DNA of 64,000 nucleotides from Punica granatum (Eukaryota > Streptophyta > Magnoliopsida > Myrtales > Lythraceae), in NCBI RefSeq assembly GCF_007655135.1, contig NC_045130.1:16492001-16556000 (forward strand). Reading direction: 5' to 3'. Below the pieces are notes generated by a model. It was not told the origin of the DNA, searched no databases, and worked only from the letters and a program-made list of their open reading frames with translations. Below are positions 20,524-32,937 of the stretch, in pieces. Position numbers and translations under genes: made by a program. Each line of letters opens with the position of its first letter. Position 1 is the first letter of the stretch.

Positions 20524-23500
20524 TCAGTTTCCTCGGCTTCCAAGAAGCATCTCCCTGATTGCCTGCAGCACAGCAACGACTTTGCTCATTCTCATCCTGT
20601 CTCTTGGCGCTTCAGAGGAACAAATGATCCCTATTTCCAAGATCGAGACCAGACATCCGCGAAGGAACTCATCGTGGCTCATCCAGGTTCTCGAGATATC
20701 CTGATTGTTGTCCTCGTCCAGGAGCAGCACAGGGTCAATAATCTGCAGAACTCGCTCCGGGATAGCTGCCTTAGCAAAGGAATGCAGGTTCAACCCATCA
20801 CTGAGCATGTCATCGGTGGGCCTCTTCCCTGTGAACATCTCCAATATGAGGATACCGTAGCTGTACACATCTCCATCAGTTGACACCTCAGCACCCGCTC
20901 CATACTCTGAACAAAATCTGTTGGGTCAACTTCTTTTGCTTGTACGAGGAAGAAAAAAATAAGGAAATCGATTAGTACATATGGTCAGATGGAGTTAGAT
21001 AATTACCTGGCGCAATATAGCCAAGAGAACCTCCAACTCCAAAGGAGTTAGTTTGATTAGAAATGAACTCCCTGGTGGCTTTTGGCAGGAACCGAACCAA
21101 CCCGAAATCGCCTACTCGGCCATTCATCTCTCTATCAAGGAGAATATTGTTTGGCTTCAAATCGCAGTGGACTACTGTTGTTTCACACTGATGATGGAGA
21201 TAATCTATAGCACAAGCAACATCAATGGTGATGTTCACTCTCTGGAGAAGACTTAATATCCTCGGCGCATCTTCCCACTCTCTACCGGTCTCAATTTCTG
21301 GGTGTAGCCACTGGTCTAGGCTCCCATTTTCCATGAATTCATTTACCAAGGCCTTGAAATCATTGCCTTTGTAATCGAGCCCTGAACAAGCAGTGAGTAC
21401 CTTCACAAGATTTCGATGCCTGATGTTTCTTTGGGCCTCACACTCTACAATGAAGCTCTTCGATGCTCCTTGGTGGGTGAGATTAAACACTTTCACTGCA
21501 ATGGTTGTCTGATACAGACCAAGAACCCCTTTAAAAACAGATCCAAAGCTACCGGTTCCAATTAGATTGGCAGAGGAGAACTGGTCAGTAGCATTCAGCA
21601 GGTCTTGATAAGAGACCTTCAGAAGCCCGTCAAACGAATAGCCAGAGCCAACTGTTCTCCTCTCTTTCCTACACCAGAGAGCATATAGTAATGAGAGCAC
21701 AAAAGCTATTGCCAAAATCGCTGGCACCGTATAGATAGAGACATCTCTCAATCTGCCATGGGTTGATCTGCTTGGCTTACATTTAGGCAGCTGATATTCT
21801 GGTAGACCCCCACAAAGCTTTACATTTCCCAGAACCGACGTTGCACTGGTATTTGCAAAAACTCCTTCCATTGGCAGATTGCCCTCAAAATTATTGAAAG
21901 ACAAATCTAAACTTGAAAGATTGAGGTCCTTAAAGAACTTGGGAATTTGGCCCGACAGCCTGTTGTGGGAGAGGTTCAATTCTTGAATTCCTTTCAAGGA
22001 ACTCAGAGTTGAAGGGATGAGACTGGTAAAAATATTTTCCTGCATGTACAAAACCTCCAACGACATACAGCTACCCAGAGTACTTGGAATTTCTCCCGAT
22101 AACTTATTCCCATACAGACGTAAAGCACCGAGATTTTTCAGATTCCCGATTTCCATGGGAAGCTCTCCAGACAAATTGTTTTTTGAGAAGTCTGCATATA
22201 TTGATAGAGATGAGAGACTAACAATCTCAGCGGGTATGGCACCTGTGAGTTTGTTATCTGCAAGATCTAATAACAACAGGTTCTGGCACTTGCTTAGAGA
22301 GAAAGGTATGATGCCCTGGAGACTATTTCTCTGTAAATAGAGGTGAGTCATCATTGTCAAATTCCCGAGGGTATGTGGAATTTGTCCAGTGAACTCACAA
22401 GAATCAAGATACAATTCCTTCATCTTGTTGAGATTTCCAATTTCGTGAGGAATGATACCTGAAATACTATTGCTTGATAATGACAAAACCTCCAGATTTT
22501 TTAGATTCCCAATACTACTCAGCAAGCCGCCTGATAAAACATTGCCATCTAACCAGAACCTTGCAAGAGTGATTGACAGGTTAACAGTGCATTCGGGCAT
22601 TGACCCACCGAAATTGTTCTGCCTTATACCCAACAAATAGAGATTTGTGGAATTTGTCAATGGGCAGAGGAAGTTGAGGTCATTAGCTTGCCCACTTCCC
22701 AGATTATTTTGACCAATGGAAAACCTAAGCAGGTCACTCATCTTCCCAAAAGAAGGAACCTGTCCAGTGAAATTATTTCGTACAACTTGGAAGCTACTTA
22801 GACTGGACACATTGGATAGTGATTTTGGGATAGATCCAGTCAACCGGTTATAGCCTACTGATAGAAATTTGAGCTTTGGAAGAATGATGCCCAAGTCCCA
22901 TGGTAAGATACCCACTAATTGGTTATCACCCAAATCAAGATATTCCAGGGAAGAAATGTTGGTGATCGATGAAGGAAAGTTGCCAACTAAATTGTTCTTC
23001 GTAAGATCAAGAACCTTCAAGTTTCTCAGGTTGCTCAGCGTATCTGGAATCTTACCCTCAAAGTTATTAAATTGCATCCGAATAGCCTCCATGGATGACA
23101 AGTTTCCAACTGAAAGTGGGATAGTTCCACTCAAATCATTGAAATCCAATGAAAGCCATGTGAGCTTGGACAAGAAGCCAAGATCAGAGGGTAAGTTCCC
23201 TTCAAGCATGTTGGAATGGAGATTGATGCCGACGAGATTGGAGCAAATTACCAGGCTTGGAGGAATCGGTCCATTGAGTGAGTTGTTGTTGAGGCTCAAA
23301 AACTGCAACCTTGACAGGTGACCAACTTCAGGGGGAATCCTCGAACGGAAACTATTGTTTTGGAGATTGAGTACCCTTAAAAAGCTCAGATTCCCAATGT
23401 GCGGGGATAAAGTCCCCAACAGCATTTGGGATTGCAAGTTTAGGACAGTGACTCTTTGGTGCCTTCGCCAACAAGTAACTCCGTGCCACTGACAGAAATG

Positions 23501-23701
23501 GTGGGTAGAGTTCCATGAGCTCAAGACCCCGAGTGGGTCGATGATGTTGGCCTTGAATTCCAACAGAGCAAGCCAGTCGGTCTCATTCCCGTTAGTCCTT
23601 TGTGCACTGGACACCAAGGAAGCGGCAAGAGATATGGCAGTGATGCACTGAAGAAGCCAAAATGTTGCAGCAGAACACCATCCCTGGAGGTGGGACTCCA
23701 T
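20524..23701 (-). CDS. LRR receptor-like serine/threonine kinase, subfamily XII, copy 2
   Basis: CDS complement(20524..20906, 21007..23701), 1025 aa, with the single intron in the same place as copy 1 (after GYIAP, joining to EYGAG). Layout: signal peptide about 1-33; LRRNT with WHGVTC; about 20 LRRs; one membrane helix (AILAIAFVLSLLYALW); kinase with GTGSFGSVFKG, the AVKV lysine, HCDLKPNNILLD (non-RD) and DFGLVRFL. The C-tail ends MLLGSRGN. It differs from copy 1 throughout the LRRs, for example loss of a typical repeat register around FGGSMPECTVNLSITL, so ligand range may differ. No frame break. Upstream flank 24180-24360 is homologous to that of copy 1, but a MITE has been inserted between that flank and the ATG. 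Confidence 0.95.
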
Positions 23702-23865
23702 TTGGGTCTGCTTGTTGTTTGGGGAGTATTCAAACTGCAGAAAGCTTAGATGAAGTGGTTTTGCTATTGAAATGGTTGGCAGAATGAGAACGCAGTTAAG
23801 TCAGGGGCCCCGATCTTCTCTTGACTTGACCGCAATCCTCTTCCTTAAGTCCAAATTATAAGGGT

Positions 23866-24175
23866 ATATTTGTTTTTTGAAAATTGTTTAATTCATCTCA
23901 ACTTAATTCTACTTATTTTCAATTCAACATCACAATCATTACTTTTTTTAAAAAAAAAATTAACTATTCAATTCAATTTTTAATATTAAATTCTCTCAAC
24001 TATTCATTACTTTTTCACAATTTAACAACACAATCATTACTTAATCATTACTTTCTCTCAATTATTTATTACTTTTTCACACTTTTTCTCATAGTTCAAC
24101 AATATAATCATTACAAACCAATTAAAATCAAAACTCAACTCAACTCAACTCTAAATCCAAACGCACTCTAAAGCA
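23866..24175. mobile_element. MITE in the promoter of kinase copy 2 (arm A of an inverted pair)
   Basis: About 310 bp, AT-rich, ending in AACTCAACTCTAAATCCAAACGCACTC. Internal marker blocks (AATTCAATTTTTAATATTAAAT, TATTCATTACTTTTTCACA) recur reversed at 24893-25220. It sits between the copy 2 ATG and the conserved kinase flank at 24180. Confidence 0.8.
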
Positions 24176-24179
24176 TATG

Positions 24180-24360
24180 AACCAATTTTTCGAGTGAGTT
24201 TGTTTCTATAGAAGAGTAGAGATTATATATGAAACCCCTCAATGATTCCAATTTGCAAGAAATGTGATGCACGATCAATCCTTTTCTTTCCTGGAAAAAG
24301 AAAGGATGGCAGCTTTTGTGTTCCCACAATTTTTTTACCAGGAGGAAGAAGAAAACAGAT
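24180..24360 (-). promoter_or_regulatory. Conserved 5' flank of kinase copy 2, displaced by a MITE
   Basis: Matches 13536-13720 upstream of copy 1: the GTTTGTTTC/GAATAGAAGAG block, CCCCTCAATGATT, and the TCCTTTC-GGAAA-GAAAGGATGG-AG block. In copy 1 it starts within about 30 bp of the ATG; here it is about 480 bp away because of the MITE at 23866-24175. Confidence 0.75.
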
Positions 24361-24892
24361 TCGAGAACGCCCATTCAAAGGCCTGTATACATCAAGAGAC
24401 AAGACGTTGTCTCAAATATTATAGTAATTCCTCTATGACGAACAATTAATAGTTGTTTTGTGAACAAGCACGTGGTTTTACATGACTACTGATTACTAAA
24501 GTTGCATTTTATTTAATTTATGAGGTCCTCTGAGCTCCACTATGACAGTATGGTGCCCTGTGATTGAATGCTACACTTCAAAATATGTCAAGACACGAGT
24601 GACCAACAAACTTTTCCCTTTTTGTTAGCTCTTGGTAAGTAGCAGATGCATGCCCATTGTACAGATCATCAGTAATAGGATGGACGAGCAACTTGACTAT
24701 GATGACAAATTCTATGATGCAACCGCTGTGTGGTGCAATTAATTTCTTCACCACCGTTTATTTATTAACTTTTTTTCATCGATAAATTATAACCAAATTG
24801 TTTAGAAAAGTGATCGAACTAATAAGTGATTGCACCATAGAACTTACCCATAATCAGGGTTGGACCGAATGAGGGGCTGAGGGGCAGCTCTC

Positions 24893-25220
24893 CGCCCTAA
24901 AACTTTGACGTTTTTAAATTTGACTTGTGTTTGGTATTTGTGTTGAGTTTTTATTTTAATTATTTTGTAATGATTGTGTTGTTGAATTATGAGAAAAAGT
25001 GTGGAAAAAATAATGAATAATTAAGAGAAAGTAATAATTGTGTTGTTGAATTATGGAAAAAGTAATGAATAGTTAAGAGAATTTAGTATTAAAAATTGAA
25101 TTGAATGGTTAACAAAATTTAAGAAAAAACGAAAAGTAATAATTGTGTTGTTGAATTGAATTTAAGTGGAATTGAGCAGAGTTGAGTTGAAAAAAAAATC
25201 TTATGCCAAACATGGCCTCA
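24893..25220. mobile_element. MITE (arm B of the inverted pair)
   Basis: About 328 bp homologous to the reverse complement of 23866-24175, including TAATGATTGTGTTGTTGAAT and GAGAATTTAGTATTAAAAATTG. A third, more diverged member lies at 32455-32782. Confidence 0.8.
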
Positions 25221-25221
25221 T

Positions 25222-26609
25222 TGATGAAGAATTCCATGTACACATACACAACCGAATAAAGAGAATCAGGGAATTAATCCTATCAATCGTGGAACGAATA
25301 AATCTATGCTAAGTATACAGTAACTATCTAATCTACAGAGAACTACTAGATAAACAGGTGACAATCCATAATACTCCCCTCAAGTTGGAGTACGAGGATT
25401 TCGAACGCCTAACTTGCAAATTAGAAAGCAAAAGCAATCTCAACTAAGTTCCCTAGTGAAGATATATGCAAGTTGGAGCCAAGAGGAGACATGAGAAGTG
25501 GTGCCGGCACTTGATGTGTTCACAAACGAAATGATAATCAATATCAATGTGTTTTGTTCCTTCATGAAACACGGGGTAAGCAATGACATGAAGCGTTGCC
25601 TGATTATCACAAATTAACATCATAGGCTCCGAAAGATATACACCCAAGGACGAAAGTAGGCTCCGTAACCATAATAAATCCCTGGAAGTAGCAACCATAT
25701 TCTTCTTTGCAGAGGAATGAGACAGTGGTTTGTTTCTTCGTTTTTCATGAAATTGGACTCCGTCTCAATATAATGAAGTATCCAGTAACAGAACAGCTGA
25801 TCAAGAACAACTTCCCAATCAGAATCTTAAAATGTCGTCAGATGTAGAGAGGATGGTCATATGAAAATGCCTTGCCTCGAAGAATCCTTAAAGCATCGGA
25901 GGACTCTAGTAGCTTCATCCCAGTGTTCTTTTTCGTGTGTCCTGCATGAACTGAGATAAAATATGAAACAAATAAGAGAGTTCTAGATAAATAAGGCGGC
26001 CCACTAATCGTTGATAGCACGAAGGATCGGATAAAGGAGGACTAGAATCCGAGGATAGCTTCTGGTGTTCTTTCATAAAAAACGGAGAACGCTTAGATCC
26101 TAACATATATACCACACACTTAATAATATCCAGAATATACTTGTGTTCACACAAAAGGAGTCGAAAATCCATACGGGTTACCCCCAATACCCAGGAAGTA
26201 CTTCAAAGGTGCTAGGTCTTTAATGCGAAAACATTGATGGAGATGATTCTTGGGCATCTAGCAATGATTTGAATTGTTGCCGACCAGTAGCAAATCATTG
26301 AGATAAATGAGAACAGCTAAGAAGCTCCTTCATGATATCGACTATTAGACGAGCTCTGATGATAAACGACTGAACTCTTGTTGCTCGATTCAGCCATAGA
26401 AAATACGAGAAGGTCTCAGAACCAAATTTGACTTCAGCTGAAAGGCTTAATTTTAATTGATGAAGAATTGCATGTACATAAACACAGCCGAGTAAAGAGA
26501 TTAGAGAATCAGGGAATTAATCCCTTCAATCAAGGAACAAACAAAACTATGCTAAGTATATAATAACAACTACCAAATCTACAGAGCACTACTAAATATA
26601 CAAGTGACA
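25222..26609 (-). mobile_element. Ty1/copia element with two short LTRs and a deleted interior
   Basis: LTRs at 25222-25363 (3' LTR) and 26458-26609 (5' LTR) both start TGATGAAGAATT and end GTGACA in plus orientation and differ by substitutions and an 8-nt indel, so insertion is old. A polypurine tract (GAGGGGAGT, minus) abuts the left LTR. The 1.1-kb interior keeps only late pol: copia markers DFRLLLCEHKYILDI and LVGRLIYL (26187-25915) and, at 25698-25453, MVATSRDLLWLRSLL, ICDNQATLHVI and HIDIDYHFV of RNase H. Gag, protease, integrase and most of the reverse transcriptase are gone. Several frameshifts. No clear target-site duplication. Confidence 0.88.
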
Positions 26610-27024
26610 ACCCGCAATATAGTAACTTTTTTTTTTTCAAGGAAATAGTCCTCTTCATTGTCAGGAAATGAAGAAAAACGATGACATTATAGACTTCGGT
26701 GAAAGAGTAGTGCCTATTTGCATCGACGAGAGTCATAGACGTAGACTCAACATATGATGTTGTTTTCTCATAATTATCCTAGGGCACTTATATTGACGAG
26801 GTCCTTGGCTCCGGGAGCAAACTCGAAGACCGGAACTGATCCTTATCAGAATAAGTAATTCGAATTTCTTACCTCATCCAAGTCCAATGAGACCAAGTTA
26901 ATTATTTGATTATTCTATTGATTATCACATGGTGAAAACATACCAGGATCTTGAATATAACAAAACAGAAAAGAAAAACAAATTGTGAGGGGGTCAGCTA
27001 CAAATGCATATATGAAATGAAAAG
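26610..27024. other. Spacer between two copia relics
   Basis: No gene or repeat is recognised apart from a short T-run at 26629-26638. Confidence 0.5.
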
Positions 27025-27646
27025 TGTTGTGGAAGATACTAAATTAGAGGAATTTAATCGAGAAGTAAGAACCATGAATACGGGGATATACGTGGTAAAA
27101 TCCTCAGAGTGAGGGAAATGTCAACGAACAAAGCAGGAAATTTCAATAGATCGATAAACCGGAGATTACAACTTCGAGATCTCACTCGCATTTTCCAAAC
27201 CCCGTTACAAGACTCACCCCGAGAATAACTTCACAATCTTCTCAACTCTCACCACTTTCTCACTATACGGACCCTAGAGACTCCAATAGAGTAAACCCAA
27301 GAACTCCCAAAAATATTACCCGTGATTTCCGCATAACGTATTTTCTTGATACAAAACCCTATGCCCTTTAAATAAATACAATACATTCTTAATATCTCAA
27401 AGATATCATAATATAATCCTAGGACACTTCCCATTTAAAATATTCTAAAGATGTTCTAGAATTATCTCTAATATCCCCTAAAGATAATTTTCCCATTTAA
27501 AGATTTAATATATACAATGAAATCCCTACAAAATAGGAAATATAATCTCAAAAGAATCTGAGATCTCGCCCATTCATTTTTCGTCCGATTTCGTTGCCGG
27601 TCTTTGGGCCTTCGGATTATCCGTTGAATACGGGACACACTCAACA
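27025..27646 (-). repeat. Copia 3' LTR
   Basis: Starts TGTTGTGG and ends CACTCAACA in plus orientation, giving 5-bp TGTTG/CAACA termini. It is followed on the interior side by the polypurine tract GAAGGTGGAGATT read on minus (about 27658-27646). 622 bp. Confidence 0.75.
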
Positions 27647-29490
27647 AATCTCCACCTTCACTTGTATTCCGCCATGTCCGCATTGATCTAGACTCCACTT
27701 GCTCTGTCACAGCCCTTCGCGGGCTCCATCTCATCTTGTGCGATCGCTCAAGTCCAAGCCACCCTTGGACTCCTCCAAGGTGTCAGGCTTCTTTAACTTC
27801 ACTATGGTGCACACTTCGAAGCTAACTTTTCGACAAGTCGTATTTCCGACTTCAGCATCACATGAGACCACTAGCTCCGCAACCCCATAACATTCCCGCA
27901 ATCTCAACTGCTTACTCTGTCTGTCTCTCGCTTGCAAATTATTCCATCGTAGAGATTCCAGCCTCCATTCAGATCTACCCTAAATAATCTCCATGCCAAG
28001 CGAAGTTACCGGAACTTTTGGCCCGAGCTCCACCTTCCTCCCAAGCTTCTCCACTTGTCTTCGACATGCACCCTCGATCTGCTTGACCAAAATAGGAACA
28101 TTAAAAGTCACATTACTAATAAGGAATTTTGAGAGCTTACCATGCGTATGTAACCTATGCTTTTCCACCTTATCAGTCCCGAGCAAGTTACTGGATCCCT
28201 AAGTGACTCCAAGTACTTTACTTTAGAAGCCGGACACTCAAATGCTATCGTTGAAGCCATTCCTTGCAGAACATACAGGCTCTTCTGCAACAGTCCCTTC
28301 ATCACCACGAGAGCGCCCTTCGAGATTCCTACGACTCCACCTTGGCACTTGTACTTATAGCCAAGCTTGTCAAGTGTACCAACGAGATCATATTTTTCTT
28401 TAATCTCGGGACATGCTTAACACCAGCCAACAATATCTCACTACCAGTATGCAGCTTGATTCGCTCTTCTCCTACCCTGATAATATCGCATGTATCACCA
28501 TTAGCCATAAGGACTTTCCGACCTTCTATGGACCGATAAGTAGAAAATAATTCTCTATCATAGCAAGTATGGAAAGTGCATCTTGAATCAAGAATCCACA
28601 TGATACTTAACGTGCCAGATGTAGTGAGAATTTTGGCACCTATATTCCTATCACCTGTTGTTGTAATAATATCTCCTCCTTCGTAGCTTTCCCCCGCTAC
28701 GGTCACATCCCTCGAGAGCTCGTCTTTCTTGCCTCTTCGCATTGGACAATTCCTCTTGAGATGGCCTTCCTCGTTACAGTTCCAGTAAATCGGCTTTCTA
28801 CCCCTTGACTTTCTCCTATCACTAGACCCCTTCTCGCTCAATCTATCCCTTGCTACTAGGCCTTCACTGTTGCCTCCATGGTACTTCATCACCTTCTTCT
28901 ACAACTCTTTTGAGTTCAGTGATGCGTTGACATCTTCTAAAGTGATGTTTATCCTACCACATAGCATGGTATCCACGAAACTCTTGCATGCTTAGAGAAG
29001 AGAACATAGCAACAATATTGCCCGATCCTCGTCTTGAATCTTAATGTCCACGTTTGCAAGATCCATCACGATTTGATTAAAGAGGTCCACGTGATCACTG
29101 ATGGAGGTCCACAGACTCATCTTCAACTGGTACAACCCTTGTTTCAAGTATAGCCTATCCGTCATGGACTTCTGCTAATATAGCGATTCCAGCTTCTCCC
29201 GCACTTTCGATGCCAAGTCCTGATCGAATACCTCTCGTTGAACTTTATTCGATAAGCTCAATTGGCTGGCACTCAAAACCTTTAACATCATCGTCTTTCT
29301 CCTCTGGTGACTAAGTCGCTGACAGCTTCCCCTTTTCTTCTAGTGCTCCTTTAAGGCCGTGCTGCACTAGCAAAGCCTTCATCTTAATCTTCTATAGCCC
29401 GAAGTCATTTGATCCATCAAACTTCTCCACCTCGAACTTAACTCCCAACATCACCCATCTCTGAAATTGTAGCTTTGATACCAATTAGGG
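27647..29490 (-). mobile_element. Interior of a truncated copia element (gag and protease only)
   Basis: On minus the interior starts at a primer-binding site near 29487-29472 (TTGGTATCAAAGC, matching the usual tRNA-Met complement pattern), runs through a frameshifted gag (29460-28893) and an open gag-protease frame (28892-28329), then unrecognised sequence to the LTR at 27646. Integrase, reverse transcriptase and RNase H are absent. No LTR copy is found on the right of the primer-binding site, so the 5' LTR is lost. Confidence 0.75.
28329..28892 (-). pseudogene. Copia gag-protease fragment with lost key residues
   Basis: 187-codon open stretch. Residues about 38-51 form a gag zinc knuckle whose first cysteine is tryptophan (WNCNEEGHLKRNC instead of CxxC). 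Around residue 98 the aspartic protease box reads WILDSRCTFH, with Arg in place of the usual Gly after DS. It ends in the usual LLAGVKHVPRLKKNMISL block. Both losses suggest the element has been inactive for long. Confidence 0.82.
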
Positions 29491-29674
29491 AGATAATGGT
29501 CATCGATGAGACTTTCGTGACATACCCCCTTCATTCTTTTCTCAATTTTACTTTTACTTTTTCAAATTGGGGCAACGAGGACCTCACTGGGGCTCGCCAC
29601 CGCCCCTATAAAGTCGCCAGCGACCTCGGGTACCTCGATCGGAGAGTGTGGCCATAGACTCTTGTTTAAATTAA

Positions 29675-29810
29675 CAGAAAAGTTAAGGCATGCTAAAATT
29701 GATATCAAATGGATGGTTCGTGCATTTTTAGATCAAGATAAAAAAAAAAGTTCATACTAGAATTGATAAAATGTGAAAATTTTATTTTTTTAGGCAATTT
29801 ACCCTAGTTT
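29675..29810. mobile_element. Half copy of the VSR-intron MITE family
   Basis: The stretch with TTTTTAGATCAAGATAAAAAA, GAATTGATAAAATGTGAAAA and TTTTTTTAGGCAATTTACCC matches the right arm of the foldback at 1870-2003. No left arm is found, so it is truncated. Confidence 0.55.
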
Positions 29811-29870
29811 ATATTAATCTGCAAAAAAAGCTTAGTGTATACTATGAACTTTAATACGATAAATATTATA

Positions 29871-30098
29871 AGGTTTATTACACCATATAGCCTAACGTTG
29901 ACAGATATTCTTAGATCTATCACAACGCCGTTTTTTTGCTTGATGGATCCCAACGTTGTTATTTTTGCTTCACCAACTATCCCGTGGGGCTAGATGGTGA
30001 CATCAAATTAGTTACGTTGGGATACCTCAGGCAAAAAATCGATGTTGGAATAGATCTAAGAATATTTATCAATGTTAGGTTATATAGTGGAATATACC
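29871..30098. mobile_element. Mutator-like foldback MITE
   Basis: A 228-bp inverted repeat with arms of about 65 bp sharing ATATTCTTAGATCTAT / ATAGATCTAAGAATAT. It is flanked by identical 10-mers AAATATTATA at 29861-29870 and 30099-30108. A 9-11 bp duplication is the Mutator signature. No coding sequence. Confidence 0.82.
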
Positions 30099-30108
30099 AA
30101 ATATTATA

Positions 30109-32454
30109 CTATGTTGAATATGTATTCAACTCATAAGCAAAAAAATTAAGTAATAGATCCATATACATCATTTATATTATCAGTTTAATATCTATATTTA
30201 AAAATCCAAAAAAAATCAAATTCTTTAGTTTTATTCTATGAAAGAAAAATAATTATGTAGAATCTTCTAAGTTTTTTAATTTTATTATTTACTAGTCATT
30301 TATTCTTTTCACATTACATAAAAGGGATTTATGAATTTCAATAATTTTAGATAAAATGACCCATCACTTCGAATGAAAGAAATACTTAATTAAGTTTTAA
30401 CAAGGTTAGCTATACAATACTTCTAAAAGTTTATGAATTTATTTACTAATAAATTAGGAATCCTTTTTTTAACAATTCTTTGAATATTTTATGTATTATA
30501 TCTAATGAATTAATCCTTTTTTTAATAATTCTTTGAATATTTTTTGTATTATATAGTATTATTAATCACAATAATAATTATTATTATACTTTATTAGTTT
30601 CTATATAGCAATTAGTATTTTACCCCTATTTATTATGATACAGTAAAGTTTATATTATATATAGATATATTTTACGCCATTGTTAAGGATTTTAAAAAAA
30701 AAATTACTTCCAACTAACTAATGTACCCATTTAATTTTCTTCAAATAGATGTAGTCTTGTCAAGCAATTCTTGAAAACATTAAAGTAAACCCTTTTGCAA
30801 GTATAATAAACAAAAATGAATTTAAATGGCCAGAAAACTCCATTTTATATTAATCTAATGCTTTTTATCATTTTTCTTATTCTTCCATTATCATACTCTA
30901 AAAATAATTCCGGAAATATTATCTCCTACTTTGTGTCACATATGTATTGAATTATAATAATCTTGATGTGGGTTATATATATATATATATATATATATAT
31001 TACTGCATTGCAATATTATTGACTTTCTTCTAAATATTTCCACTCACAATCGAGTCCATACTATTTTAGCTAGTATTCTTCTTTATCAAATAACACAAAA
31101 AGTATTTCCTAATTTAAATCTATCTCAAAAAAGATCTGAATCATATAAAGTTATCAAAATAACATGAAAGGAGAGAAACAAGTTAAAATTATAATGTGAA
31201 TGGATGGAAGATTAAGATTGAGAACATAATTTATTAAGTATATAAATTTTCTAAGATACAACATTACTTGGAACAATAAACAGTCTGTAAAACTATTGAC
31301 AAAGCATGGAGTCAAGAAGAATTTATATTAAAATAATAACGTTAATACAAGCAAAACCAAATTTGATATAGCATGGTCAATAATGAGATGCTCACTTACC
31401 GAAATTTTTTTTAAAAAAAACAGTGAAATGCAATTATGAAGAAATAATAAAATATACACCTACCATATATTAGTTATTATCTTTTTATCATAAAAAGATT
31501 AAAAAATAAAAGGGATTAATACTTTTTAGTTTAATATTTGTAGAGCTAATTACTGAACATGATTTTCGACCCGAGCACTGCACAAGTATTACTATATATA
31601 TATTTACTTCTGGATGATAAACGTTAACATTAGATTTTATATACTTATAGAAATTATAATTATAAATATTAAACATTACCAATGACTTAAAATAACTAAA
31701 ACTTTTATCCATGTAAAGCGCTAGTTTTCGCCTTATCAGTAATTATAATTATAAAATTCGAGGTGCACGACATGGTTATTCCATGTAAGTCAAATCGTAA
31801 AACCCTCAGCTCCTCATTAATGAACCTTTTGTTTTCAATTAAATGAATTTTGACCATATGTTATTTGTACTATATTCGATGAATTTTTTTATATTTTTTC
31901 CGTATTATTAGTGTGTATTTATACATAATTATGAATCTTATTGAAAATCAAAAATATTTTTAATAATTTAAAGAGATTTCCTCAAGATATGAGATATTTT
32001 TTTAAAATTCAATGCATTAAATATCTTATAAACAGATTATATGAAAATTCATTTTATACATAATCTTTTTATTAGTTTTTAAATATTTTTCATGCTCCTT
32101 TGACTCATGGATATCTCTATACACATTACAAGTTGAATATATCTCTCCAGTAAGTATTTGCATTTTGTGGTTTTATAAGACTAGAGTAAGTATTTATTTG
32201 TTGTCATAATTCAATTTTTTTAAATTTTACTCGTAATTTATATTGCTTTATATACTCAGTGCATACAACTTTTTATATATATTTGTGACATATATGTTGA
32301 TACATTCGATTACACAAATATTGATAACATATTATCGTGCAACCTACGGATATCAACTAATTTTTTTATAAAAAAGAATAATAACAAATTTACTAGTTAA
32401 TAACTAGTGAAAATTTTGGTCACAAAGTACTGTCACAGACTGCAATAAAATAAA
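30109..32454. other. AT-rich intergenic DNA with simple repeats
   Basis: No gene is seen on either strand. It holds a 43-bp tandem pair (30471-30513, 30514-30556, starting TCCTTTTTTTAA), an (AT)n run at about 30975-31001 and poly-A/T runs. Open frames here have no family features. Confidence 0.7.
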
Positions 32455-32782
32455 AGCCCACTTTGCTTTGTTTGGTTACATAATATAATCCAACCATACT
32501 TTACTCCGCTTTATTATTCTCTCAATTTAACAATATAATCATTAGTTTTTTTCCAATTTAATAATAAATTTTCTCATATATTTTTTTCTTAATTATTTTT
32601 ATAACAAATTTTTTAATACTAAATTCTCACAATTTTCATTACTTTTTTTTCATTTTTTTATTTTTATAATAAATTTTCTCACATATTTTTTTAATTATTA
32701 TTATAATTAATTTTTTAATAATAATTTCTTCCAACTATCTTGTCCCAATCTCATGGAGTAGAGAAACCAAACGGCCACTAAT
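32455..32782. mobile_element. MITE, third member of the GTTTGG-end family
   Basis: Left end CTTTGTTTGGTTAC, right end GAAACCAAACGGCCAC, with AT-rich interior blocks (TCTCTCAATTTAACAATATAATCATTA) shared with 23866-24175. Diverged. Confidence 0.65.
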
Positions 32783-32937
32783 TCGTCCAGAAGAGGGAGT
32801 AAATAAAGAGCCAGCCGGCTCTTACCGGTTCGCTCATTTGCAAAATCTGCTGAAAGCCAACCCGGTCCTATCGATCAAACCGACGGCCGGTTCGATTGGA
32901 CACAAAGCGTACAAGTTTATTATGGAGGGAGGGAGAA

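Noticed and set aside
27980..28186. Possible extra gene captured by the copia element
   Set aside because: Open on both strands, no recognised domain; cannot be told from decayed element DNA.
30960..31010. (AT)n run as a possible matrix-attachment or origin site
   Set aside because: Simple microsatellite; nothing else supports a function.
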